Positions 8,830-16,691 of a stretch of DNA of 64,000 nt are shown here, in pieces. The stretch is taken from contig CBDIHP010000048.1 in the NCBI GenBank assembly GCA_965279195.1, forward strand, positions 310,001-374,000, written 5' to 3'. A program made the position numbers and the translations under genes. The DNA is from CBDIHP01 sp965279195 (lineage in GTDB: Bacteria; Planctomycetota; Planctomycetia; Isosphaerales; Isosphaeraceae). How positions within the stretch are numbered: the first letter of the stretch is position 1; each line of letters starts with the position of its first letter. Under the pieces are notes generated by a model. The model made no database searches. It saw only the letters and a list, made by a program, of their open reading frames with translations, and was not told the DNA's origin.

Positions 8830-9147
8830 ATGGCCAGGTCGTTCGTCCTCGCCGTGTTTGTCCTGGGCCAGGCCCTTGCGCTCTTTGTTGCGGGTCTGGC
8901 GACGTTTTGGTGGTCCATGGATCTGATGCGCTGGCTGATCTGGCTCGTCGGCGTGGAATACGCCCTCGGGAAGGACAACGTCATCCGGACGGAGGGCGGC
9001 GGTACGCTGATCACGAACCCCGGCGCCATGATCCGGTGGACCGTGCCATTCTGGCTCCTGGGCCTGCTCCAGATCACGGCGTCCGCCACGCTGATCAAGC
9101 TCTGGCTGGCGACGAAATGCACCTCGAAAGACTCGTGCCCACGATAG
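8830..9147 (+). CDS. Small two-helix membrane protein, unknown function
   Basis: A 105-residue protein with hydrophobic segments at about residues 4-26 and 68-92, and a loop between them (YALGKDNVIRTEGGGTLITN). GAGG lies seven bases before ATG 8830, and the codon use matches neighbouring genes. It is divergent from the phosphoesterase gene across 124 bases. No family is recognised. The frame is open farther upstream, but that part runs antisense to the phosphoesterase gene. Confidence 0.6.
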   Translation: MARSFVLAVFVLGQALALFVAGLATFWWSMDLMRWLIWLVGVEYALGKDNVIRTEGGGTLITNPGAMIRWTVPFWLLGLLQITASATLIKLWLATKCTSKDSCPR

Positions 9148-9160
9148 TCGTCGGGCGTCC

Positions 9161-9190
9161 GGAAAGCGGAAGCTCCGCTTCCGCACTCCA
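9161..9190. repeat. Short copy of repeat family A (GCGGAAGC palindrome)
   Basis: GCGGAAG and CTTCCGC (9166-9172 with 9178-9184) form a small hairpin followed by GCACTCC, the same terminal motif found in the two long family A elements near 41.5 kb and 61.6 kb. It lies between the small membrane protein and the flippase gene. Confidence 0.6.
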
Positions 9191-9243
9191 AGGGGGGCGG
9201 CTATCATGGGGCCCCCGGGGATGGCCCGCCAGACGGAGATGCG

Positions 9244-10866
9244 GTGAGGAAGGAACCTGTGTCCTCGACCACGGCCGAAATCATCGAATCCCGACCGTTG
9301 CCGTCGGTGCTGGGACGGCTCATGCGCGGGACGGTCTGGCTGGCGATCAAGTCGCCGCTCCAGATCCTCGTCGCCTTCTGGTCGATCCCGCTGATCCAGC
9401 AGTACATCGGCCAGGATCTCAACGGAGCCTATGTCTTCGCCTGGGGGTTCGGGTTCGTCCAGTTCCTCCTGGAATTCGGCATGAGTTCCGCCCTCCAGCG
9501 CCAGGTGTCCGACTACTGGACCCGGGGCGACCGCGCCGGCGTGCAGAAGATGATCGCCTGCGGGGTGAACTTCTATACCTGGATCGCCCTGATCCAGATT
9601 GGCACCCTGCTGGTGATCGCCTACGGCTTCCTGCCCTACTCAGGATTCGACAAACCCGCAGAGTATCGGCTGATTTTGCAACTCCTGTGGCTCCAGATCG
9701 TCACGGCCCCGTTTTTCGGGTTGTCGATGGTCATCAACAGCGTGCTCCAGGCGGCCAGGCGGTTCGAGTTCCAGCCCAAGCTGGAGATGCTCGTCGTCGT
9801 GCTCCGGTTCGCCATCCTCTGGGTCGGGGCGGCCACCGACACGCCGTTCTTCCCGATCGTCGTCGCGATGACCGCCGTCCAGGTGCTCTTCCTCCTCGGG
9901 CCGGGGATTTACGTCGTCGTGAAGGAACTCGGCTTCACGCTCAACGTCCGGGGCACGACCTGGAAGGATTACGACTCCCTCTGGCACATCAGCCGGTACA
10001 TGTTCCTGATCCAGCTCAGCGTCGTGCTGGCCGACAAGGTGGACACGACCATCCTCGGCTACGCCATCACCGACCCCGGCCCTGCGACGACCATCTACCA
10101 GAACGTCAGCAAGGCGTTCATCCAGATCCGCCAGACCGGCTGGACGCTCACCTGCCTGGTGCTGCCGGCGGTCGCCAGCCTGATCGCGGCGAAGGACCTC
10201 GCCGGGCTGGACCGGATCAAGTATGACGGCAGCCGGTTCCTGGTCGGGCTCTTGCTGCCGGTGGCCATCCTCGCGGGGATCTACGCCGAGCCCTTCCTGA
10301 TCCTCTGGGTCGGGCCTGCCTACGCGGCCTACGCCTGGCTCATGCAACTGTTCCTGGTCGCGTGCCTGCCGCTGGTGATCTCGGTCCTGGTGCAGACGTC
10401 AATCGCGATGGGAAAGATCGAGGTCATCGCCATGGCGGCGCTCTTCGGCTCGCTCGTCAACCTGCCCCTGAGCTACCTGCTCACGGTCTGGCTCGGAGTC
10501 CAGGGGGTGATCTGGGGCACGGTCCTGACGACCCTGTTCTCGAACCTGCTGGTGCCGGGGCTCCACGTCTTCAAGGAGCTGGAGATCGACCCCCGGGAGT
10601 TCCTCAGGCGCACGCTCGGGCCGCCCTTGATCGGTGCGGCCTGCCTGATCGCGGCGTGCCTCGCCTTCCAGCTCATGCTCCCGGCGATGCCTCCGCCGCC
10701 CGGCACGAGGTTGGCCGGCTCGGCGTTGCTGGCGAAGTTCCTGCCGTTCCTCACGAACCTCTCGGTCGGGATCCTGGCCTACCTGGTCGGCTACAACCTC
10801 GCCCCCAGCGGACGTTCCGACCTCGCCGCGTTGGCCCGCAAGCTGACCGGCCGCTTCGCCGGCTAA
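9244..10866 (+). CDS. Polysaccharide/lipid-linked-oligosaccharide flippase (MOP superfamily)
   Basis: A 540-residue polytopic membrane protein with roughly 12-14 hydrophobic segments, typical of Wzx/PST-type flippases that move lipid-linked sugars across the inner membrane. The N-terminal arrangement (MRGTVWLAIKSPLQILVAFW, then FAWGFGFVQFLLEFGMSSAL) fits the family. GTG 9244 is one possible start. A second in-frame GTG at 9259 has AGGAAGG just upstream and is equally possible (535 residues). No other polysaccharide-assembly gene is adjacent, so the carried glycan is unknown. Its stop codon overlaps the stop of the convergent acetyltransferase gene. Confidence 0.82.
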   Translation: MRKEPVSSTTAEIIESRPLPSVLGRLMRGTVWLAIKSPLQILVAFWSIPLIQQYIGQDLNGAYVFAWGFGFVQFLLEFGMSSALQRQVSDYWTRGDRAGVQKMIACGVNFYTWIALIQIGTLLVIAYGFLPYSGFDKPAEYRLILQLLWLQIVTAPFFGLSMVINSVLQAARRFEFQPKLEMLVVVLRFAILWVGAATDTPFFPIVVAMTAVQVLFLLGPGIYVVVKELGFTLNVRGTTWKDYDSLWHISRYMFLIQLSVVLADKVDTTILGYAITDPGPATTIYQNVSKAFIQIRQTGWTLTCLVLPAVASLIAAKDLAGLDRIKYDGSRFLVGLLLPVAILAGIYAEPFLILWVGPAYAAYAWLMQLFLVACLPLVISVLVQTSIAMGKIEVIAMAALFGSLVNLPLSYLLTVWLGVQGVIWGTVLTTLFSNLLVPGLHVFKELEIDPREFLRRTLGPPLIGAACLIAACLAFQLMLPAMPPPPGTRLAGSALLAKFLPFLTNLSVGILAYLVGYNLAPSGRSDLAALARKLTGRFAG

Positions 10867-11399
10867 TCGTCCAGAAACGGCCGCTCGTAGCGGAGCATGC
10901 CGGGCTCCTCGGCCGGGCCGCCGCACGCGAACCGGTTCCGGACCAGGACGCCGATCGAGCCCGGATTGTCCTCGCGGACGTGGGCGATGACCTTGCTCGC
11001 CCCCCGGGCGAAGGCGATGGCCACCAGGGCCTCGACCGTCTCGGTGGCGATGTGCCGGCGACGGGCCTCGGGGATGACCGAGTAGCCGACCTCGACCACG
11101 CCGTCGTCGTCCGGCGGCCCGAGGAAACCCGCGCCGGCGACCAGGCGGTCGGCCTCCTCCGCGTCGCCCGGGCGGCGTTCGACCACATACCAGGCCAGCC
11201 AGCCCCGGGCGGCCTCGTCGGCCTCGGCCAGGATCGACCGGAAGAACTCCAGGGCGTTGCGGTCGAGTTCGCCCGGCGGCCAACTCGGCGAGACGCTGGC
11301 GTCGAGCAGGCCGGCCAGGCGGTCGGGCCCGTCGAGGTCGGCCTCGACCAGCTCCAGAGTGGTCGCGATCAGCCGCAAGCGGTCGGTGTGGACGACCAT
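10863..11399 (-). CDS. GNAT-family N-acetyltransferase (RimJ/RimL-like)
   Basis: A 178-residue acetyltransferase. It opens with VHTDRLRLIATTLE, the usual start of RimJ/RimL-type GNAT enzymes. The acetyl-CoA region includes VVEVGYSVIPEARRRHIATE, in which the RRRHIA stretch replaces the usual Q/RxxGxG/A loop, and IAHVREDNPGSIGVLVRNRF. The acceptor (protein N-terminus, amine or antibiotic) cannot be told. An in-frame ATG at 11495 has a purine-rich upstream sequence and would add 32 residues, but those codons are poorer in third-position G/C than the rest, so 11399 was preferred. The gene meets the flippase gene tail to tail with overlapping stops. Confidence 0.8.
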   Translation of the reverse strand: MVVHTDRLRLIATTLELVEADLDGPDRLAGLLDASVSPSWPPGELDRNALEFFRSILAEADEAARGWLAWYVVERRPGDAEEADRLVAGAGFLGPPDDDGVVEVGYSVIPEARRRHIATETVEALVAIAFARGASKVIAHVREDNPGSIGVLVRNRFACGGPAEEPGMLRYERPFLDD

Positions 11400-11659
11400 G
11401 TCCCAGGGGCCCTCCGCGACGGGCTGGAACCGCGATCGCGCACCGTTTTGCGCGTCTTCAGGCCGTCGGGCACCGCGATTCCCCTTGTCTTTCATCGGCT
11501 CCCCCTCGTCTCCGGCTCCAATCCCGCCCTACCCGTGCGTGGACACAGCCCGAGGCCGGGACGTTCGCCGGATCCGGCCCGACCTTTGCAACGGCCTGTT
11601 TTTCAAGCGACCTTCGGCGGGTGGCCGGGGGCAAACAGCCTGGCAAGAGGGAGGCGGAG

Positions 11660-12181
11660 ATGGCGTCGAACAAGAGTCCGTTCGAGAAGGCGATGACCCT
11701 GGCGGCCCTGAGCGGCCTGAAGGTGGCGCTCGGGCCGGCGATGCTCCGGACGGCCCACAACCGTCCGAGCAAGGGGATGTGGGTGACCGCCGCCCTGGCC
11801 GAGATGGCGCTCGACAAGCTTGGCGTCTTTCCCAGCCGGTTCCGCCTGCCGCTCCTGATCCCCCACATGGCCGCCGGCGCGTGGGTGGCCCACGAGAGCC
11901 TGAAGGAAGACAACGCCGACGACCACACGACCGTCCTGATGGGCGCGGTGGTCGCCGCCGGCGTGGCCTGCGTCGCCCCCATGATCCGGATCACGGCGAG
12001 CAAGGTCCTCGGCGTGCCCGACGCCCTGCTCGGCGTGGGCGAGGACTACCTGGCCCTCAAGTTCGGCTCCGAGGCGATGGGCCTCCAGCTCGAACAGCTC
12101 CCGGAGATCGCCCGGGAGGCCATCGAGGACGTCGGCGAGAAGATGATGCCCGCGCTGGAGCAGGTCGGCATCGGCCGCTGA
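11660..12181 (+). CDS. DUF4126-like small membrane protein
   Basis: A 173-residue protein with hydrophobic helices at about residues 13-30, 68-85 and 93-115, and an acidic amphipathic C-terminus. The stretch WVTAALAEMALDKLGVFPSR resembles the DUF4126 family signature (ALGELVADKLPxTPSR), but similarity elsewhere is weak. A GGGAGGCGGAG ribosome site directly precedes ATG 11660, which is preferred over an upstream in-frame ATG at 11621. The function is unknown. The gene stands alone before a promoter-bearing gap. Confidence 0.62.
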   Translation: MASNKSPFEKAMTLAALSGLKVALGPAMLRTAHNRPSKGMWVTAALAEMALDKLGVFPSRFRLPLLIPHMAAGAWVAHESLKEDNADDHTTVLMGAVVAAGVACVAPMIRITASKVLGVPDALLGVGEDYLALKFGSEAMGLQLEQLPEIAREAIEDVGEKMMPALEQVGIGR

Positions 12182-12210
12182 GCCGGCCGCGCCGCAACCC
12201 CTCGCCCCGC

Positions 12211-12240
12211 TTGACAGCCCGTCGCGATGCGACTTAGCAT
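12211..12240 (+). promoter_or_regulatory. Likely sigma-70-type promoter for the isochorismatase-like gene
   Basis: A perfect -35 TTGACA at 12211-12216 and TAGCAT (four of six consensus matches) at 12235-12240 are separated by 18 bases. The start codon lies about 57 bases downstream of the expected transcription start. Confidence 0.6.
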
Positions 12241-12303
12241 CGCCGGCGGGCTCGGCCATTTCGAATCGAAGGCCGCCCGAGGGGTCGAGGAGGCGGACGG
12301 ACG

Positions 12304-12873
12304 ATGCCGATTCTGGAACGGATGACCTGGCACCACGGTGCCCTCCTGGTGGTGGATCTGCAGGAGAAGCTGATCCCGAGGATCCAGGAGAAGGAGTCGG
12401 TCGTCGCCAACTCCGTCCGCCTGATCCGGGCGGCGCAGGAGCTGAAGCTGCAGGTCTGGGCCACCGAGCAGTACCCCAAGGGGCTCGGCACCACCATCCC
12501 CGAGGTCGCCCAGCTCATCCCCCATCGGCCGGACAAGACCTGCTTCCACTGCTGCGCGATCCCGGAGATCGTCGAGCAGTTGTATGCCCGGAAGATCAAG
12601 CACGTGACCCTCGCCGGCATCGAGGCCCACGTCTGCGTGGCGCAGACGGCCCTCGAACTCCTCGGCCTGGGCTACCGCGTGCAGGTCCCCGCCGACGCCG
12701 TGGGCTCGCGGCACCGGGTCGACTGGGAGTTCGCCCTGCGGCGCCTGGAGCAGGCCGGCGCCGTCGTTTCGACCACCGAGGCCGCCCTGTTCGAGTGGGT
12801 CGAGTCCGCCGACAACCCCCACTTCAAGGCCATCAGCGCCCTGGTCAAGTCGCGCGATCAGGCGCCGGGATGA
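12304..12873 (+). CDS. Isochorismatase-family cysteine hydrolase
   Basis: A 189-residue protein with the isochorismatase-like fold (YcaC/nicotinamidase superfamily). The catalytic triad is readable: Asp18 in VVDLQ, Lys78 in PDKTCF and Cys111 in GIEAHVCV. Such enzymes hydrolyse amides or enol ethers through a thioester, but the substrate is not evident. A GGAGG site precedes ATG 12304 and a good promoter lies upstream. The following aminotransferase gene is separated by a repeat-bearing gap of about 130 bases, so co-transcription is possible but not clear. Confidence 0.88.
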   Translation: MPILERMTWHHGALLVVDLQEKLIPRIQEKESVVANSVRLIRAAQELKLQVWATEQYPKGLGTTIPEVAQLIPHRPDKTCFHCCAIPEIVEQLYARKIKHVTLAGIEAHVCVAQTALELLGLGYRVQVPADAVGSRHRVDWEFALRRLEQAGAVVSTTEAALFEWVESADNPHFKAISALVKSRDQAPG

Positions 12874-12874
12874 A

Positions 12875-12977
12875 GAATGGGTGATGGCTCATGGGTGATG
12901 GGCGAGGCGGAAATGGCCGACTCCCCCCCCGTGATCCATCTTCTCCTCTTCGTATTCTCACCCATTACCCATTATTC
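12875..12977. repeat. Inverted repeat family D (GGGTGATGG / CCCATTACCCATT)
   Basis: Left arm AATGGGTGATGG...ATGGGTGATGGG and right arm CACCCATTACCCATTATT frame about 100 bases between two + strand genes. A similar GGTGATGG...GATGGGTGAG stretch appears inside element C1 near 26.23 kb, so this looks like a dispersed intergenic repeat. Confidence 0.5.
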
Positions 12978-13006
12978 CTCAACTCCTCTTCATCCAGGGT
13001 CATCCC

Positions 13007-14197
13007 GTGTCGATCCCCAAGCCCGCCGTCCCCGCCCCGTTGAGCCCGTCGGCCCGCGTCCTCCTGGGGCCGGGGCCCAGCGAGGTCCATCCGCGCGTCC
13101 TCTCGGCCCTCGGCATGCCGCTGCTCGGGCACCTCGACCCCGAATTCGTCGCGCTCATGGACGAGACCCAGAACCTCCTGCGGTACGCCTTCCAGACGAA
13201 GAACCGGCTGACCCTGGCCGTGTCGGGCACCGGCTCGGCGGGCATGGAGGCGGTCGTCGATAATTTGATCGAGCCCGGCGACAGTATGCTGGTCTGCGTC
13301 AACGGCGTCTTCGGCACCCGGATGGTCGACGTGGCCGAGCGGGCCGGCGCGGTCGTCTCGACGATCGAGCGGCCCTACGGCGAGGTGTTCGACCCCGAGG
13401 AGGTCCGCAAGGCGGTCAAGCAGCACGGCCCCAAGGTCGTCGGCATCGTCCACGCCGAGACCTCCACGGGCGCCTGGCAGCCGGTCGAGGAGATCGCCAG
13501 GATCGCCCACGAAGGCGGGGCGATGATCGCGATCGACACCGTGACGTCGCTCGGCGGCGTGCCGGTCGAGATCGACGCCTGGGGGATCGACGCGGTGTAT
13601 TCGGGCACCCAGAAGTGCCTGAGCTGCCCGCCGGGCCTCGCCCCCGTCTCCTTCAGCGAGAGGGCGGCCGAGCTCATCGCCAACCGCAAGACGAAGGTCC
13701 AGTCCTGGTATCTGGATATGCAGATGATCCAGCGTTACTGGGGCTCCGATCGGTTCTACCACCACACCGCGCCCATCAGCATGAACTACGCCCTGCGCGA
13801 GGCGCTGGCGCTGGTGGTCGAGGAGGGGCTGGAGGCCCGGTTCGCCCGCCACATGCTGAACCACAAGGCCCTCAAGGCGGGCCTCGCCGCCATGGGCCTG
13901 GGCTACGTGACGGCCGAGGGGCACCAGTTGCCGCAGCTCAACTGCGTGCGGATCCCCGAGGGCGTGGACGACATGACCGTCCGGCGCCGCTTGCTCAAGG
14001 ACTGGGGCATCGAGGTCGGCGGCGGCCTGGGGCCCTTGAAGGGCCAGGCCTGGCGCATCGGCCTGATGGGCGTCGGCTCGCGGCAGCAGTACGTCACCCT
14101 CGTCCTCGCCGCGCTCGAAACCTGCCTCCGCGACCTCGGCCGGCCCGTCGAGCCCGGCGCCGCCCTCGCGGCCGCCTCGAAGGTCTACAACGGTTGA
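13007..14197 (+). CDS. Alanine-/serine-glyoxylate aminotransferase family (class V PLP enzyme)
   Basis: A 396-residue class V aminotransferase. GPGPSEVHPRVL near residues 21-32 and SGTGSAGMEA at about 73-82 are characteristic of the AGXT/SGAT group. Asp177 (AIDTVTSLGG) should contact the pyridine nitrogen of PLP and Lys203 (SGTQKCLSCPPG) should form the Schiff base. It probably transfers the amino group of alanine or serine to glyoxylate in the cytosol, linking glycine, serine and glyoxylate metabolism. The start is GTG 13007, with a weak AGGG upstream. No in-frame ATG gives a better N-terminus. Substrate choice between alanine and serine cannot be decided. Confidence 0.88.
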   Translation: MSIPKPAVPAPLSPSARVLLGPGPSEVHPRVLSALGMPLLGHLDPEFVALMDETQNLLRYAFQTKNRLTLAVSGTGSAGMEAVVDNLIEPGDSMLVCVNGVFGTRMVDVAERAGAVVSTIERPYGEVFDPEEVRKAVKQHGPKVVGIVHAETSTGAWQPVEEIARIAHEGGAMIAIDTVTSLGGVPVEIDAWGIDAVYSGTQKCLSCPPGLAPVSFSERAAELIANRKTKVQSWYLDMQMIQRYWGSDRFYHHTAPISMNYALREALALVVEEGLEARFARHMLNHKALKAGLAAMGLGYVTAEGHQLPQLNCVRIPEGVDDMTVRRRLLKDWGIEVGGGLGPLKGQAWRIGLMGVGSRQQYVTLVLAALETCLRDLGRPVEPGAALAAASKVYNG

Positions 14198-14207
14198 TGT
14201 GAACAAC

Positions 14208-14255
14208 GTAGGGTGTGGTGCCTCGCGGGCCGCAGGCCCGTGACCACCGCACCCT
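14208..14255. repeat. Repeat family B hairpin, copy 1
   Basis: GTAGGGTGTGGTGCC...GGCCCGTGACCACCGCACCC folds into a long hairpin (outer GGGTG-GGTG with CACC-CACCC, inner GCGGGCC with GGCCCGT). Near-identical copies lie near 42.87 and 56.38 kb and a diverged one near 57.39 kb. Here it separates the convergent aminotransferase and PLD genes, so it could also stop transcription. Confidence 0.7.
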
Positions 14256-14290
14256 CCCAATGGGCGTCTTGGTGGTTCAATTCTCTCCCG

Positions 14291-14971
14291 TCAGCCCAGG
14301 TGGTCCCAGAGCCGGTCGAAGGTCTTCTGGAAGGGGCCGATCAATCGGGGGTCGTCGGTGATGACGAGGTTCTCGGCGTTGTCGCGGGCGGCGCCTCGGG
14401 TCCAGTTGTAGGATCCGTTGAGCAGGGTGCGGCCGTCGAAGATGGCGAACTTGTTGTGCATGTGGAACGGGCTGCGATCCACGCGCACGGGGATGTGGAC
14501 GTGCTCGAATCGGCCGATGTCGGAGCCGAGGTCCTCGGCCTTGGCGTCGTCGGTGAGGATTCGGATGCGGACGCCGCGGCGGTGGGCCTCGACGATGGCG
14601 TCGGAGATCCGGTCGTCGGTGATGGTGAAGACGCAGATGTCCACGGACTTCCGCGCGTCTTCGAACAGCCGGATGATCGCGGCCGGGCAATCCTCGCCGG
14701 GGCTGAAAAACACCTCGGAATGGACCGCCTGGCCGGCCGCCGCGGGGTCGCGGAGGGCCTTGACGACGTCTTCGAGCCAGTCGAGGATCTCGCGCCCGGC
14801 GGAATCGTCGATGGCCCCGGCCGCCATCTCGAACGCCCGGCGGCGGATGGCCTCGCGGTCGTTGTCGGCCGACAGCCCTGCGGAGTGCTCGGCCAGTTCC
14901 TGCCTCTCCGCGCGGGTGACCTTGCGATCGTCCAGGCTCTGGCGCAGCCAGGTGTCGATGTCTTCAATCAT
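14291..14971 (-). CDS. Single-HKD phospholipase-D-fold protein (Nuc-like nuclease?)
   Basis: A 226-residue protein. Residues about 1-75 are helical and TerB-like in appearance (DDRKVTRAERQELAEHS). Residues about 85-225 carry one PLD active-site motif, His172-x-Lys174-x4-Asp179 (HNKFAIFDG), followed by LNGSYNWT. Enzymes with a single HKD motif, such as Nuc or BfiI, dimerise and cleave phosphodiesters, often DNA. A lipase role is less likely but not excluded. It lies 15 bases after the LssY_C gene with AGGGA before its ATG, as the last gene of a four-gene - strand run. Confidence 0.85.
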   Translation of the reverse strand: MIEDIDTWLRQSLDDRKVTRAERQELAEHSAGLSADNDREAIRRRAFEMAAGAIDDSAGREILDWLEDVVKALRDPAAAGQAVHSEVFFSPGEDCPAAIIRLFEDARKSVDICVFTITDDRISDAIVEAHRRGVRIRILTDDAKAEDLGSDIGRFEHVHIPVRVDRSPFHMHNKFAIFDGRTLLNGSYNWTRGAARDNAENLVITDDPRLIGPFQKTFDRLWDHLG

Positions 14972-14986
14972 GACGATTCCCTGTCT

Positions 14987-15934
14987 CTACTTCGCGTCTT
15001 CCTGAGGATTGGATCCCGACACCGTCTGGAGCATCGGGCGGATGGCCGACCAGAGCTGATCCTTGAGCTGCACAGAGGGCGGGTTGTCGAGCACTTGCGC
15101 GTCCGCCTCGGCCTGCTCCGACGTGGCGAGCACGCCGACGGCCAGCTCGCCGTCGGTGTAGTAGGGGTCGCCGCCGCCATTGCGGCCGAGCAGGGTCGCG
15201 CCGACGCCGGTGACCTCGTAGATCTTCGTCAGGGCGTGGACCTTGCGGAGGTCGGCCATGAGCAGGTCGCGTTCGGCGTCGATGTCGGGCCCGATGTGGT
15301 GGGTGATCTGGCCGGTGGTGTGGCTCAGGCCGACGCTCTTATCGAAGGTGATGGCCCCGATCCAGAGCGGCACGCCTCCCTGGCCCAGCTCGACCGACTT
15401 CCAGAACCGCACGTGATGCCGGCGGCTGGCGCTCTTGCCCACGGGCTTTTCGAAGGCGAGGTCTTGCTTCCGGCCGAACACGAACAGCGGGCTCACCGGG
15501 GCGTCCGGATAGGGCTTATCGCGGAGCACGCTGCCGGCGATCCGGATGCTCGACTTCAAGGTCACCGGGTCCGCCGGATCCCAGCCCGCGCGGAGCATCT
15601 GGCGGACGATGTCGGACTCCTCGCCGATCAGCCCGACATTCAGGGCATCGCCGGGAATCCCCTGCGCCGTGAGGGTCGTCTTGGGTGCAGTTTCGAGGAT
15701 CGGGTGATGTTCATAATGCCGCCAGAGCGCCGGCAGGATCACATACGCCGCCAGCAGCCACAGCCCGACGACGACCAGCAACCCCTTCAACGCCCGGATC
15801 GCCCACCGCCTGGTGCGTGAGACCGGCTTCGGGGCCTCTGATGGGGAGTCCGGTGTGGGAGTGGCTTCGGGCGAGTTTTCGGGCATCGGAGGCGTTCTCT
15901 CGACGGCGTGTGGGATCTCGATATCTCGAATCAT
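14987..15934 (-). CDS. LssY C-terminal-domain membrane protein
   Basis: A 315-residue protein. The Pro/Ser-rich cytosolic start is followed by one membrane segment at about residues 45-70 (RALKGLLVVVGLWLLAAYVI). An LssY_C-type domain follows, recognised by ALNVGLIGEESDIVRQML, AGWDPADPVTLKSS, PLFVFGRKQDLAFE and RRHHVRFW. The family is linked to lipid or export functions only loosely. The start codon overlaps the stop of the upstream DUF4058 gene in an ATGA arrangement, which both fixes the start at 15934 and indicates translational coupling. The biochemical role is unknown. Confidence 0.82.
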   Translation of the reverse strand: MIRDIEIPHAVERTPPMPENSPEATPTPDSPSEAPKPVSRTRRWAIRALKGLLVVVGLWLLAAYVILPALWRHYEHHPILETAPKTTLTAQGIPGDALNVGLIGEESDIVRQMLRAGWDPADPVTLKSSIRIAGSVLRDKPYPDAPVSPLFVFGRKQDLAFEKPVGKSASRRHHVRFWKSVELGQGGVPLWIGAITFDKSVGLSHTTGQITHHIGPDIDAERDLLMADLRKVHALTKIYEVTGVGATLLGRNGGGDPYYTDGELAVGVLATSEQAEADAQVLDNPPSVQLKDQLWSAIRPMLQTVSGSNPQEDAK

Positions 15935-16635
15935 TCGCTCGTCAGGGGCGGGAGTCTCAGGACCCGGCAGGTCTCCTCGTAGCTTGACTCCAGCTCCAGG
16001 GGCACGGCGAGTTCCCCCGCGAGCCACAGGGGAAGGGTCGGCAACTCTCGTCCGATCGACAGCGGGTGGAGCCAGGTCTCCAGTCGGGGCGAGTCCCCGT
16101 CGCGGAGCCACCGGCACGAGGTCGCATAGATCCCCGGCGAAACGGGCGAGAGGGCGGGATCGGCCTCTCCGATCAGGTCGAGCAGATCGCCGTAGAGGTT
16201 CGCCTGGCGGGTGGTCACGACGTCGACAATCGAGACCGAGACGTGCTGCCTCAGGAGGTCCGCACATTTGGCGACGAACATGCGTCGATGCTCGGGGCGG
16301 TCCTTGTTGGCGGGGCTGACGATCTCAACGGCGGCGACCAGGCGACGTTCTCGCCTCATCTCCTCGTAGATCCGGACCTCGAACTCATCCTGCTCCGGGA
16401 AGTCGGTCTTGGCGATCCCGCCAGATCCGGCACCAATCGACCCGGTCCGGCCATCCGCCATCGCGGCGACATCGATCTCGAAGGAAGTTCCGATCTGGAC
16501 CCGCGGGCCCGCGACGTACCTCGGCGGCAGGTGTCGATTCAAGGCCATGACGATGAGGGTGGGCCATGCGCCGTGGAATTCCTGCCAGGATCGGGATAGG
16601 TCGAGCGGCGGCCGGAAATGGTCGCGGAGCGGCAT
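15931..16635 (-). CDS. DUF4058 family protein
   Basis: A 234-residue soluble protein starting MPLRDHFRPPLD, with SWQEFHGAWPTLIVMALNRHLPPRY, the typical N-terminus of DUF4058 proteins, which are expanded in planctomycetes and cyanobacteria. The acidic core EFEVRIYEE...RRLVAAVEIVSPANKDR resembles PD-(D/E)xK nuclease folds (an E-x-x-SPANK strand), but nuclease activity has not been shown for the family as far as I know. GGGAG lies seven bases before ATG 16635. The upstream in-frame ATG at 16695 would overlap the ceramidase gene. It is coupled to the LssY_C gene by a 4-base overlap. Confidence 0.83.
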   Translation of the reverse strand: MPLRDHFRPPLDLSRSWQEFHGAWPTLIVMALNRHLPPRYVAGPRVQIGTSFEIDVAAMADGRTGSIGAGSGGIAKTDFPEQDEFEVRIYEEMRRERRLVAAVEIVSPANKDRPEHRRMFVAKCADLLRQHVSVSIVDVVTTRQANLYGDLLDLIGEADPALSPVSPGIYATSCRWLRDGDSPRLETWLHPLSIGRELPTLPLWLAGELAVPLELESSYEETCRVLRLPPLTSE

Positions 16636-16691
16636 GGCGAGACTCCCGGCACAAGGGGTGATGGGCGTCCGATCCATCATAGCGGATCCGG

